From the NCBI GenBank assembly GCA_947500415.1, contig CANMRT010000002.1:434001-498000 (forward strand): 64,000 bases of DNA, in the 5' to 3' direction. This document shows, piece by piece, positions 26,745 through 35,656 of the stretch. Both the position numbers and the translations under genes were made by a program. The notes under the pieces are model-generated. The model searched no databases and was not told the DNA's origin. It worked only from the letters and a program-made list of their open reading frames with translations. The first letter of the stretch is position 1. Every line of letters begins with the position of its first letter. The stretch comes from an uncultured Roseicyclus sp. GTDB taxonomy: Bacteria; Pseudomonadota; Alphaproteobacteria; Rhodobacterales; Rhodobacteraceae.

Positions 26745-26766
26745 TTTGTATACGAATTGTATACAA
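26745..26766. promoter_or_regulatory. Tandem GntR-type operators abutting the mttB-like ribosome-binding site
   Basis: TTGTATACGA (26746-26755) and TTGTATACAA (26757-26766) stand 11 bp centre to centre, one helical turn, so two dimers could bind the same face. The second copy runs straight into AGGAGGAGG, the ribosome-binding site of the gene starting at 26780. The palindrome is the same as those near gntR at 20681 and 21489. Confidence 0.75.
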
Positions 26767-26779
26767 GGAGGAGGCCACA

Positions 26780-28330
26780 ATGACCGACACCCCCGTTCGC
26801 ACGCGCGCCGGAGGCCGCGCATCGCGCCGTGCGCTTCGTCAAGCGGTGGATGTCACCATGCTGCCGGGGCTCGAAAACACGCTTCCTTTCACCGAAGTCA
26901 TGGATGGCGCGCAGGTCGAAAAGATCGACGAAGCCTCCATGCAAATCCTTGAAAACGTTGGCGTTCAGTTCCGCGACGACATTGCCTTGGCCGATTGGAA
27001 AGCCGCCGGCGCAAAGGTTGTTGGCGAGATGGTTTACCTTGATCGCGGCCTTGTTCGCGAGTTGATTGCCACCATCCCATCGACCTTCACCATCCACGCC
27101 CGAAACCCGGCGAACAACGTGCCCCTTGGCGGACGACGGTCCATCTTCGTGCCTATGACCGGCGCGCCTTACCTGCGTGATCTTGAGGATAAACGCCGCA
27201 ATCCGATGCTCGAAGATCTGGCGATGTTCCACAAACTCAGCCACATGCTGCCCGCGCTCCATTCCAGCGCCCATCACATCGTGGAGCCTTACGATCACCC
27301 AATCAGTCAGCGGCATCTGAGGATCACCTATTCCTCGATGAAGCACTCCGACAAGACGTTCATGGGCATGACGACTAGCCCCAAGAACGCCGAGGATGTC
27401 ATCGACATGTGCCGCATCCTTTTCGGTGCGGAGTTCATGGAGACCCACCCCGTCGTCACCGGCAATTGTAACGGAAATTCGCCTTTGGTGTGGGACGAAA
27501 CCATGCTCGGCGCATTGCGCGCCTTCAGCCGTGCGAACCAGCCGATCCTCTGCTCGCCCTTCGTCCTTGGTGGCGCAAACACCCCCGCCTCCGTCCCTGC
27601 GACCGTGGCCCAACTGAACGCCGAAGCGCTCTCCGCGCTAGCTTACACGCAAGTTGTCCGCAAAGGCGCGCCCGCAATTTACGGCCACTACCTTTCCACC
27701 GTTTCGATGAAGTCCGGCGCGCCCATGGCGGGCACGCCTGAGATCAGCTTGATGAACTTCATGATCGGCCAGATGGCGCGGTTCTACGACGTGCCATGGC
27801 GCACCTCGAACACGCTCGGTGGGGCCAAGACTTTCGACGCACAGGCGGGATATGAAAGCGCTAGCACGCTGTCCGCCGTCATGCACTCGGGTGCGAATTA
27901 TATATGGCATTCAGCGGGTTGGAACGAAGCGGGCATGCATTGCTCGACCGCGAAATTCATTGTGGATGCCGAACAATGCGCAATGGCCTACCGCATGGCG
28001 GAGGGACCGAAATGGCACGACTTCGACACGGCGCTAGAGGCCGTCCGGGACATCGGGCCAGGCGGTCACTACCTGGGCCATCCCCACACGCAGGAGACGT
28101 TTCAGGAGGCGTTTTTCATGCCGGAACTGTTCGACAACAACTCAATCGAGCAATGGGCGGCCGAAGGCTCGGTTGAGATCACCGATCGCGCGCTGACCCA
28201 CGCCAAGAAACTGCTCAAGGCCTACGAGGAGCCAAAGCTGGACGAAGGTGTGAACGAGGCCCTGCTGGACTACATCGCACGGCGCGAACGGGAAATCCCC
28301 GCCGCCGATGCGCTGAACCAGACGGCATGA
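26780..28330 (+). CDS. Trimethylamine methyltransferase family protein (MttB-like, without pyrrolysine)
   Basis: Protein of 516 residues of the MttB superfamily. Methanogen MttB contains pyrrolysine at an amber codon, whereas this frame has no in-frame amber codon and is full length, so it is a non-Pyl member. In anaerobes such members demethylate glycine betaine, proline betaine or carnitine, passing the methyl group to a corrinoid protein. LENVGVQFRDDIALADWKAAG (in part; about 56-74), GGRRSIFVPMTGAPYLRDL (in part), TGNCNGNSPLVWDETM and GHYLGHPHTQETFQEAFFMPELFD (in part) are conserved blocks. No corrinoid-protein gene is adjacent. The ATG follows AGGAGGAGG. ATGA overlap couples it to the SDR gene. 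Confidence 0.87.
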   Translation: MTDTPVRTRAGGRASRRALRQAVDVTMLPGLENTLPFTEVMDGAQVEKIDEASMQILENVGVQFRDDIALADWKAAGAKVVGEMVYLDRGLVRELIATIPSTFTIHARNPANNVPLGGRRSIFVPMTGAPYLRDLEDKRRNPMLEDLAMFHKLSHMLPALHSSAHHIVEPYDHPISQRHLRITYSSMKHSDKTFMGMTTSPKNAEDVIDMCRILFGAEFMETHPVVTGNCNGNSPLVWDETMLGALRAFSRANQPILCSPFVLGGANTPASVPATVAQLNAEALSALAYTQVVRKGAPAIYGHYLSTVSMKSGAPMAGTPEISLMNFMIGQMARFYDVPWRTSNTLGGAKTFDAQAGYESASTLSAVMHSGANYIWHSAGWNEAGMHCSTAKFIVDAEQCAMAYRMAEGPKWHDFDTALEAVRDIGPGGHYLGHPHTQETFQEAFFMPELFDNNSIEQWAAEGSVEITDRALTHAKKLLKAYEEPKLDEGVNEALLDYIARREREIPAADALNQTA

Positions 28331-29097
28331 GGGGGCTCGCAGGCAAATGCGTCGTCATAACAGCAGGCGGCGGCGGTATCGGTGCAGCGCTCGCCCGACG
28401 CTTCGCGGCAGAAGGCGCGCGCGTTGCAGTGTGCGATCTGAATGGCGCGGCCGCCGAGGCGGTTGGCGCAGAGGTTAACGGCCTTGGGGTCGGCGCCGAT
28501 GTGACGGATGAGGCTCAGATGAAGGCCTTCTTTGCAATGGTTGAAGACGCATTTGGCGGCGTCGACGTGCTTTGCGCCAACGCGGGAACCGGCGGCCCCG
28601 CAGCCCCCATCGAAGACATGGACTACACCGCGTGGCGGGCCTGCGTGTCGTCGAACCTCGACGGGGCCTTCCTCGCCTGCCGATGGGCGGCGCGGCACAT
28701 GAAGGCCCAAGGCACCGGACGCATCATCCTCACCTCCTCCACCTCCGGCCTGTTCGGCGTGCCAACGCGCGCGCCCTATGTGGCCGCGAAATGGGGCTTG
28801 ATCGGGTTGACCAAGACCCTTGCGATGGAACTTGGACCGCATGGCATAACGGTGAACGCCATCTGCCCCGGCGCGGTCGACGGGGACCGAATGGAGCGGG
28901 TTGTGAACATGGAGGCGCAGGCGCGCGGCGTGGATGCAGCGGAAGTGCGTGCCCTTTATGCCGAGGGCACGTCGTTGCGCACATGGGTGAACGCAGATGA
29001 CATCGCCGACAGCGCACTGTTCCTCGCGTCAGATGCGGGCGGCAAGATCAGCGGCCAGGCCCTCGCAGTCGATGGGCACACGGAACGGATGACCTGA
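28327..29097 (+). CDS. Short-chain dehydrogenase/reductase
   Basis: Classical SDR of 256 residues. The cofactor motif is TAGGGGIG (residues 12-19), NAG at about 85-87, catalytic Asn110, Ser138 in TSSTSG, and Tyr151/Lys155 in YVAAK. Asp37 after the second strand (VAVCDLNG) favours NAD over NADP. It is translationally coupled to the mttB-like gene, so it probably oxidises or reduces an alcohol/ketone made from that enzyme's substrate. It ends 4 bp from the convergent oxidase gene with no visible terminator. Confidence 0.88.
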   Translation: MRGLAGKCVVITAGGGGIGAALARRFAAEGARVAVCDLNGAAAEAVGAEVNGLGVGADVTDEAQMKAFFAMVEDAFGGVDVLCANAGTGGPAAPIEDMDYTAWRACVSSNLDGAFLACRWAARHMKAQGTGRIILTSSTSGLFGVPTRAPYVAAKWGLIGLTKTLAMELGPHGITVNAICPGAVDGDRMERVVNMEAQARGVDAAEVRALYAEGTSLRTWVNADDIADSALFLASDAGGKISGQALAVDGHTERMT

Positions 29098-29101
29098 GCC
29101 G

Positions 29102-30430
29102 CTATTCCTGGGCCGCGCGGCGTTCTTTCCAGCGGATCACGGCGTTGCCCACAGCATCCCTGAAAGGCTGCGGCGGCAAGCGATCCGGTGCAGCCTCAGC
29201 CGCGAAATGTCGTGTAAGGCGTGTGTCAGCCCCGCAGGCCATTTCCGCAGCAGCAATGCCCGTTAGCGTGCCACGAGTTGTGCCAAGGCCGTTCTGGACA
29301 CAGGCGGTAAACAGCCCCTCTTCCACCTCACCCGTCACAGCCGCACCGTTGCGAGATAGGCAGAGGTGCCCGGCCCACAGGTATTCCGGTTTTACACCTG
29401 CCAGCTTAGGAAACCGCGCTTCAAACTTCGCCTGCTGCGCAGCTGTCGCGCGCGCCATGTCTGCATCCCTGACCTGCATCCCCGACCGCAAAGTCGCCAT
29501 TGTGCGCGTCAAAATCCGGTTGCCCCCCTGCGCTGCATCGATCCTGCGCATGGACGAGCCCATCGGATCAGACGGCGTAATCCCCCAACGCGGCGCGCCC
29601 TTCAGCGTATCGTCAGGCAAGTCCGGCGTCAGCGCGGCATAAAGGAAGACATGCATCAGCCTGCCCTGTGCGATGCCGAAGCTCTCCAAATGCCCGTTGA
29701 TGGCAAGGATAACCTGCGTCGCAGTGACGGCTCCATTCGGCACCTGCACGCGCCAGATGTGACCGACCCGTTTGATCGAGATCGCGGGGCTGTTTTCGTA
29801 AAGCGCCACATTGCGAGAAAGCCCCTCCGCCAGCCCCCGAATATACCCTGCCGGCTGCAACATCACGGTTCCGGGCGTGTAGAGCCCCGACAGGTAATGC
29901 GTGCTGCCCGTCAACGCCTCCATCGCCTGCGCATCGAGGTGTTCGTAGGGCTCTCGCAACGCATCCAGATGGGCAGCGTAGCTGCGGTTCTGGGCATCGG
30001 ACGCCGCACTCGCGGCCCCGTTCACCTTACCCGCTGGATCGAAAAAATCAGGGCTGATCCCGTATTCTTCGACCGCCTCCTGCGCGAAGGCTATGGCGTG
30101 ACGGTTCATGGCGATTTGGGCAGTGTCATCGCCAGAGCCCGCGTAATCGTGGCTTGTCAGTTCATGGGGCAAATCAATCATGAAACCGGAATTTCGCCCC
30201 GCCGCTGCCTCGGCCACGCGCCCCGCTTCCAGCACCACAACCCGCACCTCGGGTCGCAATTGCAGCATCCGTCGCGCGGCGGAGAGACCCGCGAACCCGG
30301 CCCCGATGATCACGACATCAGCTGTGATTTCCTCTTCAAGGCGCGGGTAGACCGGGCCGGGGCCAAGGATGGCATTCCACGCAGCCTCTCCCCGATGCCG
30401 CGGCAAGCGCCGGGCGACGTATCGGCTCAC
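29102..30430 (-). CDS. FAD-dependent amine/amino-acid oxidase (DAO family, PuuB-like)
   Basis: Flavoprotein of 442 residues. The dinucleotide motif GAGFAG is at 43-48, VVVLEAGRVAEAAAGRNSGFM follows (the substrate-side RNSG is typical), and the late LWAGHLCLSRNGAAV is a DAO-family element. Closest in style to gamma-glutamylputrescine oxidase PuuB and related imino-acid oxidases. The start is GTG at 30430, overlapping the aldehyde dehydrogenase stop (GTGA). With an ALDH and a DapA-family enzyme it makes a three-step oxidative degradation set. Substrate not assigned. Confidence 0.85.
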   Translation of the reverse strand: MSRYVARRLPRHRGEAAWNAILGPGPVYPRLEEEITADVVIIGAGFAGLSAARRMLQLRPEVRVVVLEAGRVAEAAAGRNSGFMIDLPHELTSHDYAGSGDDTAQIAMNRHAIAFAQEAVEEYGISPDFFDPAGKVNGAASAASDAQNRSYAAHLDALREPYEHLDAQAMEALTGSTHYLSGLYTPGTVMLQPAGYIRGLAEGLSRNVALYENSPAISIKRVGHIWRVQVPNGAVTATQVILAINGHLESFGIAQGRLMHVFLYAALTPDLPDDTLKGAPRWGITPSDPMGSSMRRIDAAQGGNRILTRTMATLRSGMQVRDADMARATAAQQAKFEARFPKLAGVKPEYLWAGHLCLSRNGAAVTGEVEEGLFTACVQNGLGTTRGTLTGIAAAEMACGADTRLTRHFAAEAAPDRLPPQPFRDAVGNAVIRWKERRAAQE

Positions 30431-31920
30431 TCCACGGCCTCGTCGTCATCATCACTCAGGTCGATCCAGATCGTCTTGAGCTGGGTGTATTGGTCGTGGG
30501 CGTGCAGGCCATTGTCCCGACCGCCAAAACCCGATTGCTTCCAGCCACCAAACGGTGTGGTGATGTCGCCCTCGCCAAAACTGTTCACCGTGACTGTTCC
30601 GGCCTTCAGCATCCGCGCGCCGCGAATGGCGCGTTTGGCGTTGGCCGTGAAAAGGCTCGCACACAGGCCGTAGGGCGTGGCGTTGGCAAGTGTTATCGCT
30701 TCATCGAAGCTGCTGACGGTCATCACCGACAGCACCGGGCCAAAGATCTCTTCAGTCGCTTGCGCGCTGTCTGGATCTGTTTCGATGCAGGTGAGTTCTA
30801 CGAAACCGTCCTTCGCCTCACCGCCAAAAGTGACTTTAAGATCGGCGCTTAGATAACTTGTAACCTTATCAAAATGTGCTTGCGAGACGAGCGCCCCAAC
30901 ACGGATTTCCGGATCCAGCGGATCGCCCATGGGCCATTCACGGGCATGGGCCTCGATCCGTTCCAAGAGTGGCACCTTCACCGCCTCATGCACGATCAGG
31001 CGCGACGTTGCGGAGCAATTCTCTCCCATGTTCCAATACGCTCCGTTGACGACATGCGCCGCAACCCGATCCAGGTTCTCCGCGTCGTCCATCACGATGG
31101 CGGGGTTCTTGCCGCCCATCTCCAACACGACCTCTTTTGCATTGCTCTCGGCGGCATAGGAAAGAAATTTCATCCCCGTCTCGGTGGACCCCGTGAAAGA
31201 CACCATGTCGATGTCCATGTGCCGCCCGATGGGTTCGCCCACCTCCGGCCCCGTGCCCGGCACAACGTTCAGCACACCGCGCGGCACCCCGGCTTCCATC
31301 ACCAGTTCCGCCATCCGCAGCGCGGTCAGGGATGTCTCTTCGGCGGGTTTCAAAACCAGCGAACAGCCCGATGCTAAGGCAGGTCCGATCTTCCACGCCA
31401 GCATCAGCAGCGGGAAGTTCCACGGCAAGACAAGGCCCACAACGCCGACTGGCTCCCGCACCACCATGGCGATGTGGTCATCCGATGCGGGTGATACGGA
31501 ATCGTAAATCTTATCAATCGCTTCCGCGTGCCATTTGATGCAGTTGATCGCCTCCGGCACGTCCACCGTTTCGCAATCAAAGATCGTCTTCCCGGAGTCC
31601 ACGCTTTCCATCACCGCAAGCTCGCGCGCACTGCGGGTCATCAGTTTGCACAGCCGGATCAGCACGTCCTTGCGCTCCGCCGGATGCAGACGAGACCAGC
31701 GGCCATCGTCAAAGGCCTCCCGCGCTTTGCTTACGGCAAGGTCGACGTCCGCCGCGCCACAGGAGGCCACCTGCGCCAGCGCGTCACCTGTTGCCGGGTT
31801 CACACTGTCGAAGGTCTTGCCCGAGGCCGCGGGTCGGAATGCGCCGTCGATGAAAGCGCCGGTTGGCGGGTCGAGCGCCTCGGCCAATGCGCGGTATTCC
31901 TCTGCCGTCAAAAGATCCAT
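30427..31920 (-). CDS. Aldehyde dehydrogenase (PuuC-like class)
   Basis: NAD(P)-dependent ALDH of 497 residues. Asn168 in PWNF, the cofactor loop FTGSTETG (242-249), Glu267 in LEMGGKNP and catalytic Cys302 in GENCSATS are all present. The overall pattern fits the gamma-glutamyl-gamma-aminobutyraldehyde / betaine-aldehyde group. The ATG at 31920 follows a GAGG motif; a GTG directly before it is an alternative. Between the DapA-family and oxidase genes in one operon, it would oxidise a semialdehyde released by one of them. Confidence 0.87.
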   Translation of the reverse strand: MDLLTAEEYRALAEALDPPTGAFIDGAFRPAASGKTFDSVNPATGDALAQVASCGAADVDLAVSKAREAFDDGRWSRLHPAERKDVLIRLCKLMTRSARELAVMESVDSGKTIFDCETVDVPEAINCIKWHAEAIDKIYDSVSPASDDHIAMVVREPVGVVGLVLPWNFPLLMLAWKIGPALASGCSLVLKPAEETSLTALRMAELVMEAGVPRGVLNVVPGTGPEVGEPIGRHMDIDMVSFTGSTETGMKFLSYAAESNAKEVVLEMGGKNPAIVMDDAENLDRVAAHVVNGAYWNMGENCSATSRLIVHEAVKVPLLERIEAHAREWPMGDPLDPEIRVGALVSQAHFDKVTSYLSADLKVTFGGEAKDGFVELTCIETDPDSAQATEEIFGPVLSVMTVSSFDEAITLANATPYGLCASLFTANAKRAIRGARMLKAGTVTVNSFGEGDITTPFGGWKQSGFGGRDNGLHAHDQYTQLKTIWIDLSDDDDEAVE

Positions 31921-31924
31921 CACC

Positions 31925-32842
31925 TCAGCCCTCTGCCTCGATCGCGGCGACGGTCCGTTTGACTACGGCCACAACCTGTTCCAACGCTCGTTTGTCGTCT
32001 TTGTTCAGCGCCTTCAGGGGCGCGCGCACGGCGGTACAATCGATCCCCAACATCGTCACGCCGTATTTGATGGTGGCCACGAATTTGCCGCCCTGCTCCA
32101 GCACCCGCATCAGCGGCAGGAGCGCTGACATGATGCGGCGCCCCTTGGCGAAATCGCCCTCCACTACGCAGGCGTTGTAAAGCGCCACATGCTCGCGCGG
32201 CAGGAAGTTTGATCCACCACAAACCCAGAACGGCGCGCCCCAGGCGAAGAATTCCAACGCCTGATCGTCCATCCCGCAGCCAAGCTGAATATGAGGATAG
32301 TCGCGCGCCAAAAGGTGCACCCGATTGATGTCGCCCGAGCTTTCCTTGATGCCGCAGAAGTTGCGCGAGCGGCCCACGCGGTCAAGGAATTCTTCGCCCA
32401 TCATGGTGCCGGTCCGGCCCGGATAATTGTAGAGCATCACCGGCAGGTTCGCGGCCCGGTCGATGGCCAGCGCGTTCAGCGCATTCTCGCGGTCGGTGGG
32501 CACGGCGTAGGGGGGCGAGGCCAGCAGGATCGCGTCTGCTCCTATCCCTTGCGCGTCCGTTGCAAGGGCGATGCTGTCATCGGTCAGCATGGCACCGGTT
32601 CCCACCACCAGCGGCAAGCGTCCGTTCAGTCGCTCATGGGTAAAGCGTGCTATTTCAATGCGTTCCGCAACAGTCTGCGCATAATTTTCTCCGGTCGAAC
32701 CGCCGGTGATCAGCCCGTTCACACCGTTCGACACGAGCCATTCCACCACGTCCGCCAAACGGTCCCAATGCACCGTGCTATCCTCAGCATAGGGCGTGAC
32801 GACGGGCGTGTAGATGCCGTCAAAGTTGAATATCGGGGTCAC
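31925..32842 (-). CDS. DapA/dihydrodipicolinate synthase family lyase or deaminase
   Basis: TIM-barrel Schiff-base enzyme of 305 residues. GGSTGENYAQT (48-58) replaces the usual GTTGE loop, Tyr138 in LYNYPGRTG and Lys166 in CGIKESSGD are the catalytic pair. Many family members in catabolic operons are not DapA but aldolases, dehydratases or hydroxyproline-pathway deaminases; the context here supports a catabolic role. GTG start at 32842 overlaps the GntR stop (GTGA). Confidence 0.87.
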   Translation of the reverse strand: MTPIFNFDGIYTPVVTPYAEDSTVHWDRLADVVEWLVSNGVNGLITGGSTGENYAQTVAERIEIARFTHERLNGRLPLVVGTGAMLTDDSIALATDAQGIGADAILLASPPYAVPTDRENALNALAIDRAANLPVMLYNYPGRTGTMMGEEFLDRVGRSRNFCGIKESSGDINRVHLLARDYPHIQLGCGMDDQALEFFAWGAPFWVCGGSNFLPREHVALYNACVVEGDFAKGRRIMSALLPLMRVLEQGGKFVATIKYGVTMLGIDCTAVRAPLKALNKDDKRALEQVVAVVKRTVAAIEAEG

Positions 32843-33561
32843 GCGGGCCCTCCGGTTGCGATGTCATCGCCCAGGCCGAGGTCGAGCGGAGCAGGCAAAA
32901 CGAAGCGCTCGATCTCATTCCGGCTGAGCGCCCAATGGGCCTCCGCCAGATTACCGGCTGCATCTTCATCACCCGCTTCTATGGCCGCGATGATCGCGTC
33001 ATGCTGCGCGCTGGCCTCGGCCAGATTGTCGGCCATATGGCGGTTTTTCGGTTGGTAAAAGGTCATCCCGATCCGCGCGTGGTCGATCAGCAGGCGGTGG
33101 AAGGAGGGGAACAGATAGACGTTCGCGGCCATCTGCCCCGTAATCTCGTGAAACCGGTTGTTGGTCAGCGCCCGCTCCGCCGCCGTGCCCTGCCGTAGAG
33201 CTGCGGTGAAGGCGTTCTGAGCCTGCTTCAGCGCGGTGATTTGTGTGGCGGAGGCATTGCGGGCCGCCATCCGCAGGATCGCCCCATAGATCATAGGCGC
33301 CACCAGAAAGAAGTCGCGCAGCGTGGTGTGGGACAGAGCCGCGACCCGCGCGCCCTTGTTTTCCCGTAGTTCCACGTAGCCCGCGCCGTCGAGGTCACGG
33401 AAAACTTCGCGCACTGGGGTCCGGCTCAGGCCAAAGCGGTCGCATAGGGCCACTTCATCCAGATCACTGCCGGGATGATACTCAAGCGTAAGGATGCCCG
33501 CGCGCAGGTGATCGGCCAATGCAGCCTTGCGGTTGCGGGGGGAAAGATGATCAGGTGCCAT
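32839..33561 (-). CDS. GntR-family transcriptional regulator of the oxidase/ALDH/DapA operon
   Basis: Regulator of 240 residues with a winged helix-turn-helix around DEVALCDRFGLSRTPVREVF (residues 34-53) and an FCD-type helical domain (NNRFHEITGQ, SAQHDAIIAAI, NLAEAHWAL). First gene of the operon that continues with DapA-family, ALDH and oxidase genes, all overlapping by 1-4 bp or nearly touching. A 23-bp AT-rich dyad lies about 25 bp before its start and is the likely autoregulatory site. Confidence 0.87.
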   Translation of the reverse strand: MAPDHLSPRNRKAALADHLRAGILTLEYHPGSDLDEVALCDRFGLSRTPVREVFRDLDGAGYVELRENKGARVAALSHTTLRDFFLVAPMIYGAILRMAARNASATQITALKQAQNAFTAALRQGTAAERALTNNRFHEITGQMAANVYLFPSFHRLLIDHARIGMTFYQPKNRHMADNLAEASAQHDAIIAAIEAGDEDAAGNLAEAHWALSRNEIERFVLPAPLDLGLGDDIATGGPA

Positions 33562-33586
33562 GCACTAAGGAATGAGCCGAGTCCGC

Positions 33587-33609
33587 AAAAAATACAATAT
33601 GTATTTTTT
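33587..33609. promoter_or_regulatory. AT-rich dyad upstream of the second GntR gene
   Basis: AAAAAATAC (33587-33595) and GTATTTTTT (33601-33609) are perfect inverted repeats around a 5-base centre. The element overlaps the kynureninase stop codon and lies upstream of the GntR start at 33561. With nothing but AT and one CG pair per arm it would be a poor terminator stem, so an operator is the better reading. Confidence 0.5.
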
Positions 33610-34795
33610 AGGTCACGCGAGCACGTGCGTGATATTCCGGCCGGTCCCACAGCCGGTCACGCAAGATCTCCGCAAGGATCGCCGCCGCGCCTCGCACGTC
33701 ATCCTCGTCCAGATAAAGCGGCGTGAAACCAAACCGCATAATGTCGGGCGCACGGAAATCGCCGATCACGCCCCGCGCGATCAGCGCCTGCATTGCGGCA
33801 TAGCCATTCTCGAAATGGAACGAGACCTGTGAGCCGCGCAATGCCCGGTCTCGCGGGCTGGCAAGCGTAAGGTCCGGACAAGAGGCCTCCACCTCCGCAA
33901 TGAACAGATCCGACAGTCGTAAAGAGGCCGCGCGGACGTCGGCCATATCGACTTCGTCCCAGATCTTCATGGCCTCCTCCAATGCCGCCATTTGCAGGAC
34001 CGGCGGGGTGCCCACACGCATCCGCTCAATCCCCGGCGCCGGGCGGTATTCGAGGTCGAAGGCAAAGGGTGCCTCATGTCCGAGCCAACCGGCCAGTGCG
34101 GGATCGATGCGATCGGCTAGATCAGGCCGCACGTATATGAACGCAGGCGCACCGGGGCCACCGTTGAGGTATTTGTAGGTGCAACCGACGGCGAATTCCG
34201 CGCCCGAGGCTGTCATATCCACCGGAACCGCGCCCGCCGAATGGGCGAGGTCCCAGATCATAACCGCCCCTGCCCCATGGGCCTTGGCCGTGATCGCATT
34301 CATGTCGTGCATCCGCCCCGTGCGGTAATCCACCTGCGTCAGCATTGCCACGGCGATATCGTCGGTGATCGCATCGGCCACGTCTTCGGGCGCCACAACG
34401 CGCAACTCATGCCCATGGCCCAGATGCCGAACAAGCCCCTCGGCGATATACAAATCCGTTGGGAAATTGCCGCTATCGGACAGGATCACCTTGCGGTCCG
34501 GGCGCATCTGCAACGCGGCGGAGAGCGCCTGATAGACCTTGAGCGACAGGGTGTCGCCCATCACCACACTGCCCTCAGGCGCGCCGATGATCCGGCCCAC
34601 CATATCGCCCACGCGGCTCGGCTGCGCCATCCAGCCGTCGAGGTTCCAGCCTTTGATCAGATGCGCGCCCCATTCATCGCGCATCATATCGCCCACACGC
34701 TCTGACACACCCTTGGGCAGCGGCCCCAGCGAATTGCCATCCAGGTAGATCATCCCCTCGGGCAGCGCGAAGCGGTCTTTCATCGGCAAAGTCAT
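33608..34795 (-). CDS. kynU: Kynureninase
   Basis: PLP enzyme of 395 residues that cleaves kynurenine to anthranilate and alanine. [14 protein letters not shown] (about 17-30), the PLP Asp in [15 protein letters not shown], the Schiff-base Lys in [16 protein letters not shown] and the late [11 protein letters not shown] are diagnostic. Start ATG at 34795 overlaps the tryptophan dioxygenase stop (ATGA), so the two form one operon. No arylformamidase gene is nearby, so the middle step must be encoded elsewhere. Confidence 0.93.
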   Translation of the reverse strand: MTLPMKDRFALPEGMIYLDGNSLGPLPKGVSERVGDMMRDEWGAHLIKGWNLDGWMAQPSRVGDMVGRIIGAPEGSVVMGDTLSLKVYQALSAALQMRPDRKVILSDSGNFPTDLYIAEGLVRHLGHGHELRVVAPEDVADAITDDIAVAMLTQVDYRTGRMHDMNAITAKAHGAGAVMIWDLAHSAGAVPVDMTASGAEFAVGCTYKYLNGGPGAPAFIYVRPDLADRIDPALAGWLGHEAPFAFDLEYRPAPGIERMRVGTPPVLQMAALEEAMKIWDEVDMADVRAASLRLSDLFIAEVEASCPDLTLASPRDRALRGSQVSFHFENGYAAMQALIARGVIGDFRAPDIMRFGFTPLYLDEDDVRGAAAILAEILRDRLWDRPEYHARARVT

Positions 34796-35607
34796 AGCTG
34801 CCCTCTTACATTCCAAAGTTCCGGAAAAAGCTCCACCTCAAGCATCCGGCGCAGGTATTGCACGCCAGAGGTGCCGCCGGTGCCGCGTTTGAAGCCGATG
34901 ATGCGCTCGACCGTGGTGACGTGGTTAAAGCGCCAACGGCGGAAGTAATCCTCAAGATCCACCAGCTTTTCGGCCAGCTCGTAAAGCGTCCAATTGGTAT
35001 GTGGATCGCGGTAGACCTTCGCCCAGGCATCCTCAATCTCGGCCCGCGCGCGGTGTGGCGCATCAAGGGCGGGTTGCGGCAAGTCAGGGTTGAGCTTTTC
35101 GACGGCCACCGCGTAGAGCGACGGGCGAGTCAGCTCAGCGCTTAGCATTGCGTGCAGGTCCGGGCGATGTTCGTGGACACGCAGCATCGCTGTGTTGCGA
35201 TTGCCAAGGATGTATTCGATCAGCCGATATTGGTGCGATTGGAAACCGCTGCTTTCGCCCAGATCTTCCCGGAAATCGGTGTATTCAGAAGGCGTCATAG
35301 TGCGCAGAACATCCCAAGCGCCGTTGAGCTGCTCGAAGATACGCGCGACGCGGGTGAGCATTTTGAAGACGGGCGGGAAATCGTCATCGATCAGGGATTT
35401 GCGGGCCGCGTCCAGCTCATGCAGGGCCAGCCGCATCCACAACTCGGACGTCTGATGCTGGATGATGAACAGCATCTCGTCATGGGCCTGGCTTTTGGGC
35501 TGCGCCGCCCCCAGGATCGGGTCGAGGGCAAGGTAATCGCCATAGCTCATCGCGCCGTCAAAGGACATGCGCGCGCCGTCGTCTTCGGGGTTCTCAGGCT
35601 TGGTCAT
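34792..35607 (-). CDS. kynA: Tryptophan 2,3-dioxygenase
   Basis: Haem dioxygenase of 271 residues that opens the indole ring of tryptophan to N-formylkynurenine. [36 protein letters not shown] (in part), [20 protein letters not shown] (in part) and the C-terminal [15 protein letters not shown] are diagnostic blocks. The ATG at 35607 ([11 protein letters not shown]) is used; the frame is open 37 codons further upstream but overlaps the metal permease gene region and has no family pattern. Confidence 0.94.
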   Translation of the reverse strand: MTKPENPEDDGARMSFDGAMSYGDYLALDPILGAAQPKSQAHDEMLFIIQHQTSELWMRLALHELDAARKSLIDDDFPPVFKMLTRVARIFEQLNGAWDVLRTMTPSEYTDFREDLGESSGFQSHQYRLIEYILGNRNTAMLRVHEHRPDLHAMLSAELTRPSLYAVAVEKLNPDLPQPALDAPHRARAEIEDAWAKVYRDPHTNWTLYELAEKLVDLEDYFRRWRFNHVTTVERIIGFKRGTGGTSGVQYLRRMLEVELFPELWNVRGQL

Positions 35608-35656
35608 GCCGCACCGTATCCGGTGCGTCTGCAGGCGCAAGACCCGCGCGGATCTT

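Noticed and set aside
26300-27613. Long minus-strand open frame of 437 codons
   Set aside because: Antisense to the AbrB-family and mttB-like genes, rich in His/Arg/Gly as expected for a GC-rich shadow frame, no motif.
26780-28330. Pyrrolysine-containing MttB
   Set aside because: No in-frame amber codon; the protein is full length by ordinary decoding.
33587-33609. Rho-independent terminator of the kynA-kynU operon
   Set aside because: The stem is almost purely AT with little stability and overlaps the stop codon; an operator fits better.
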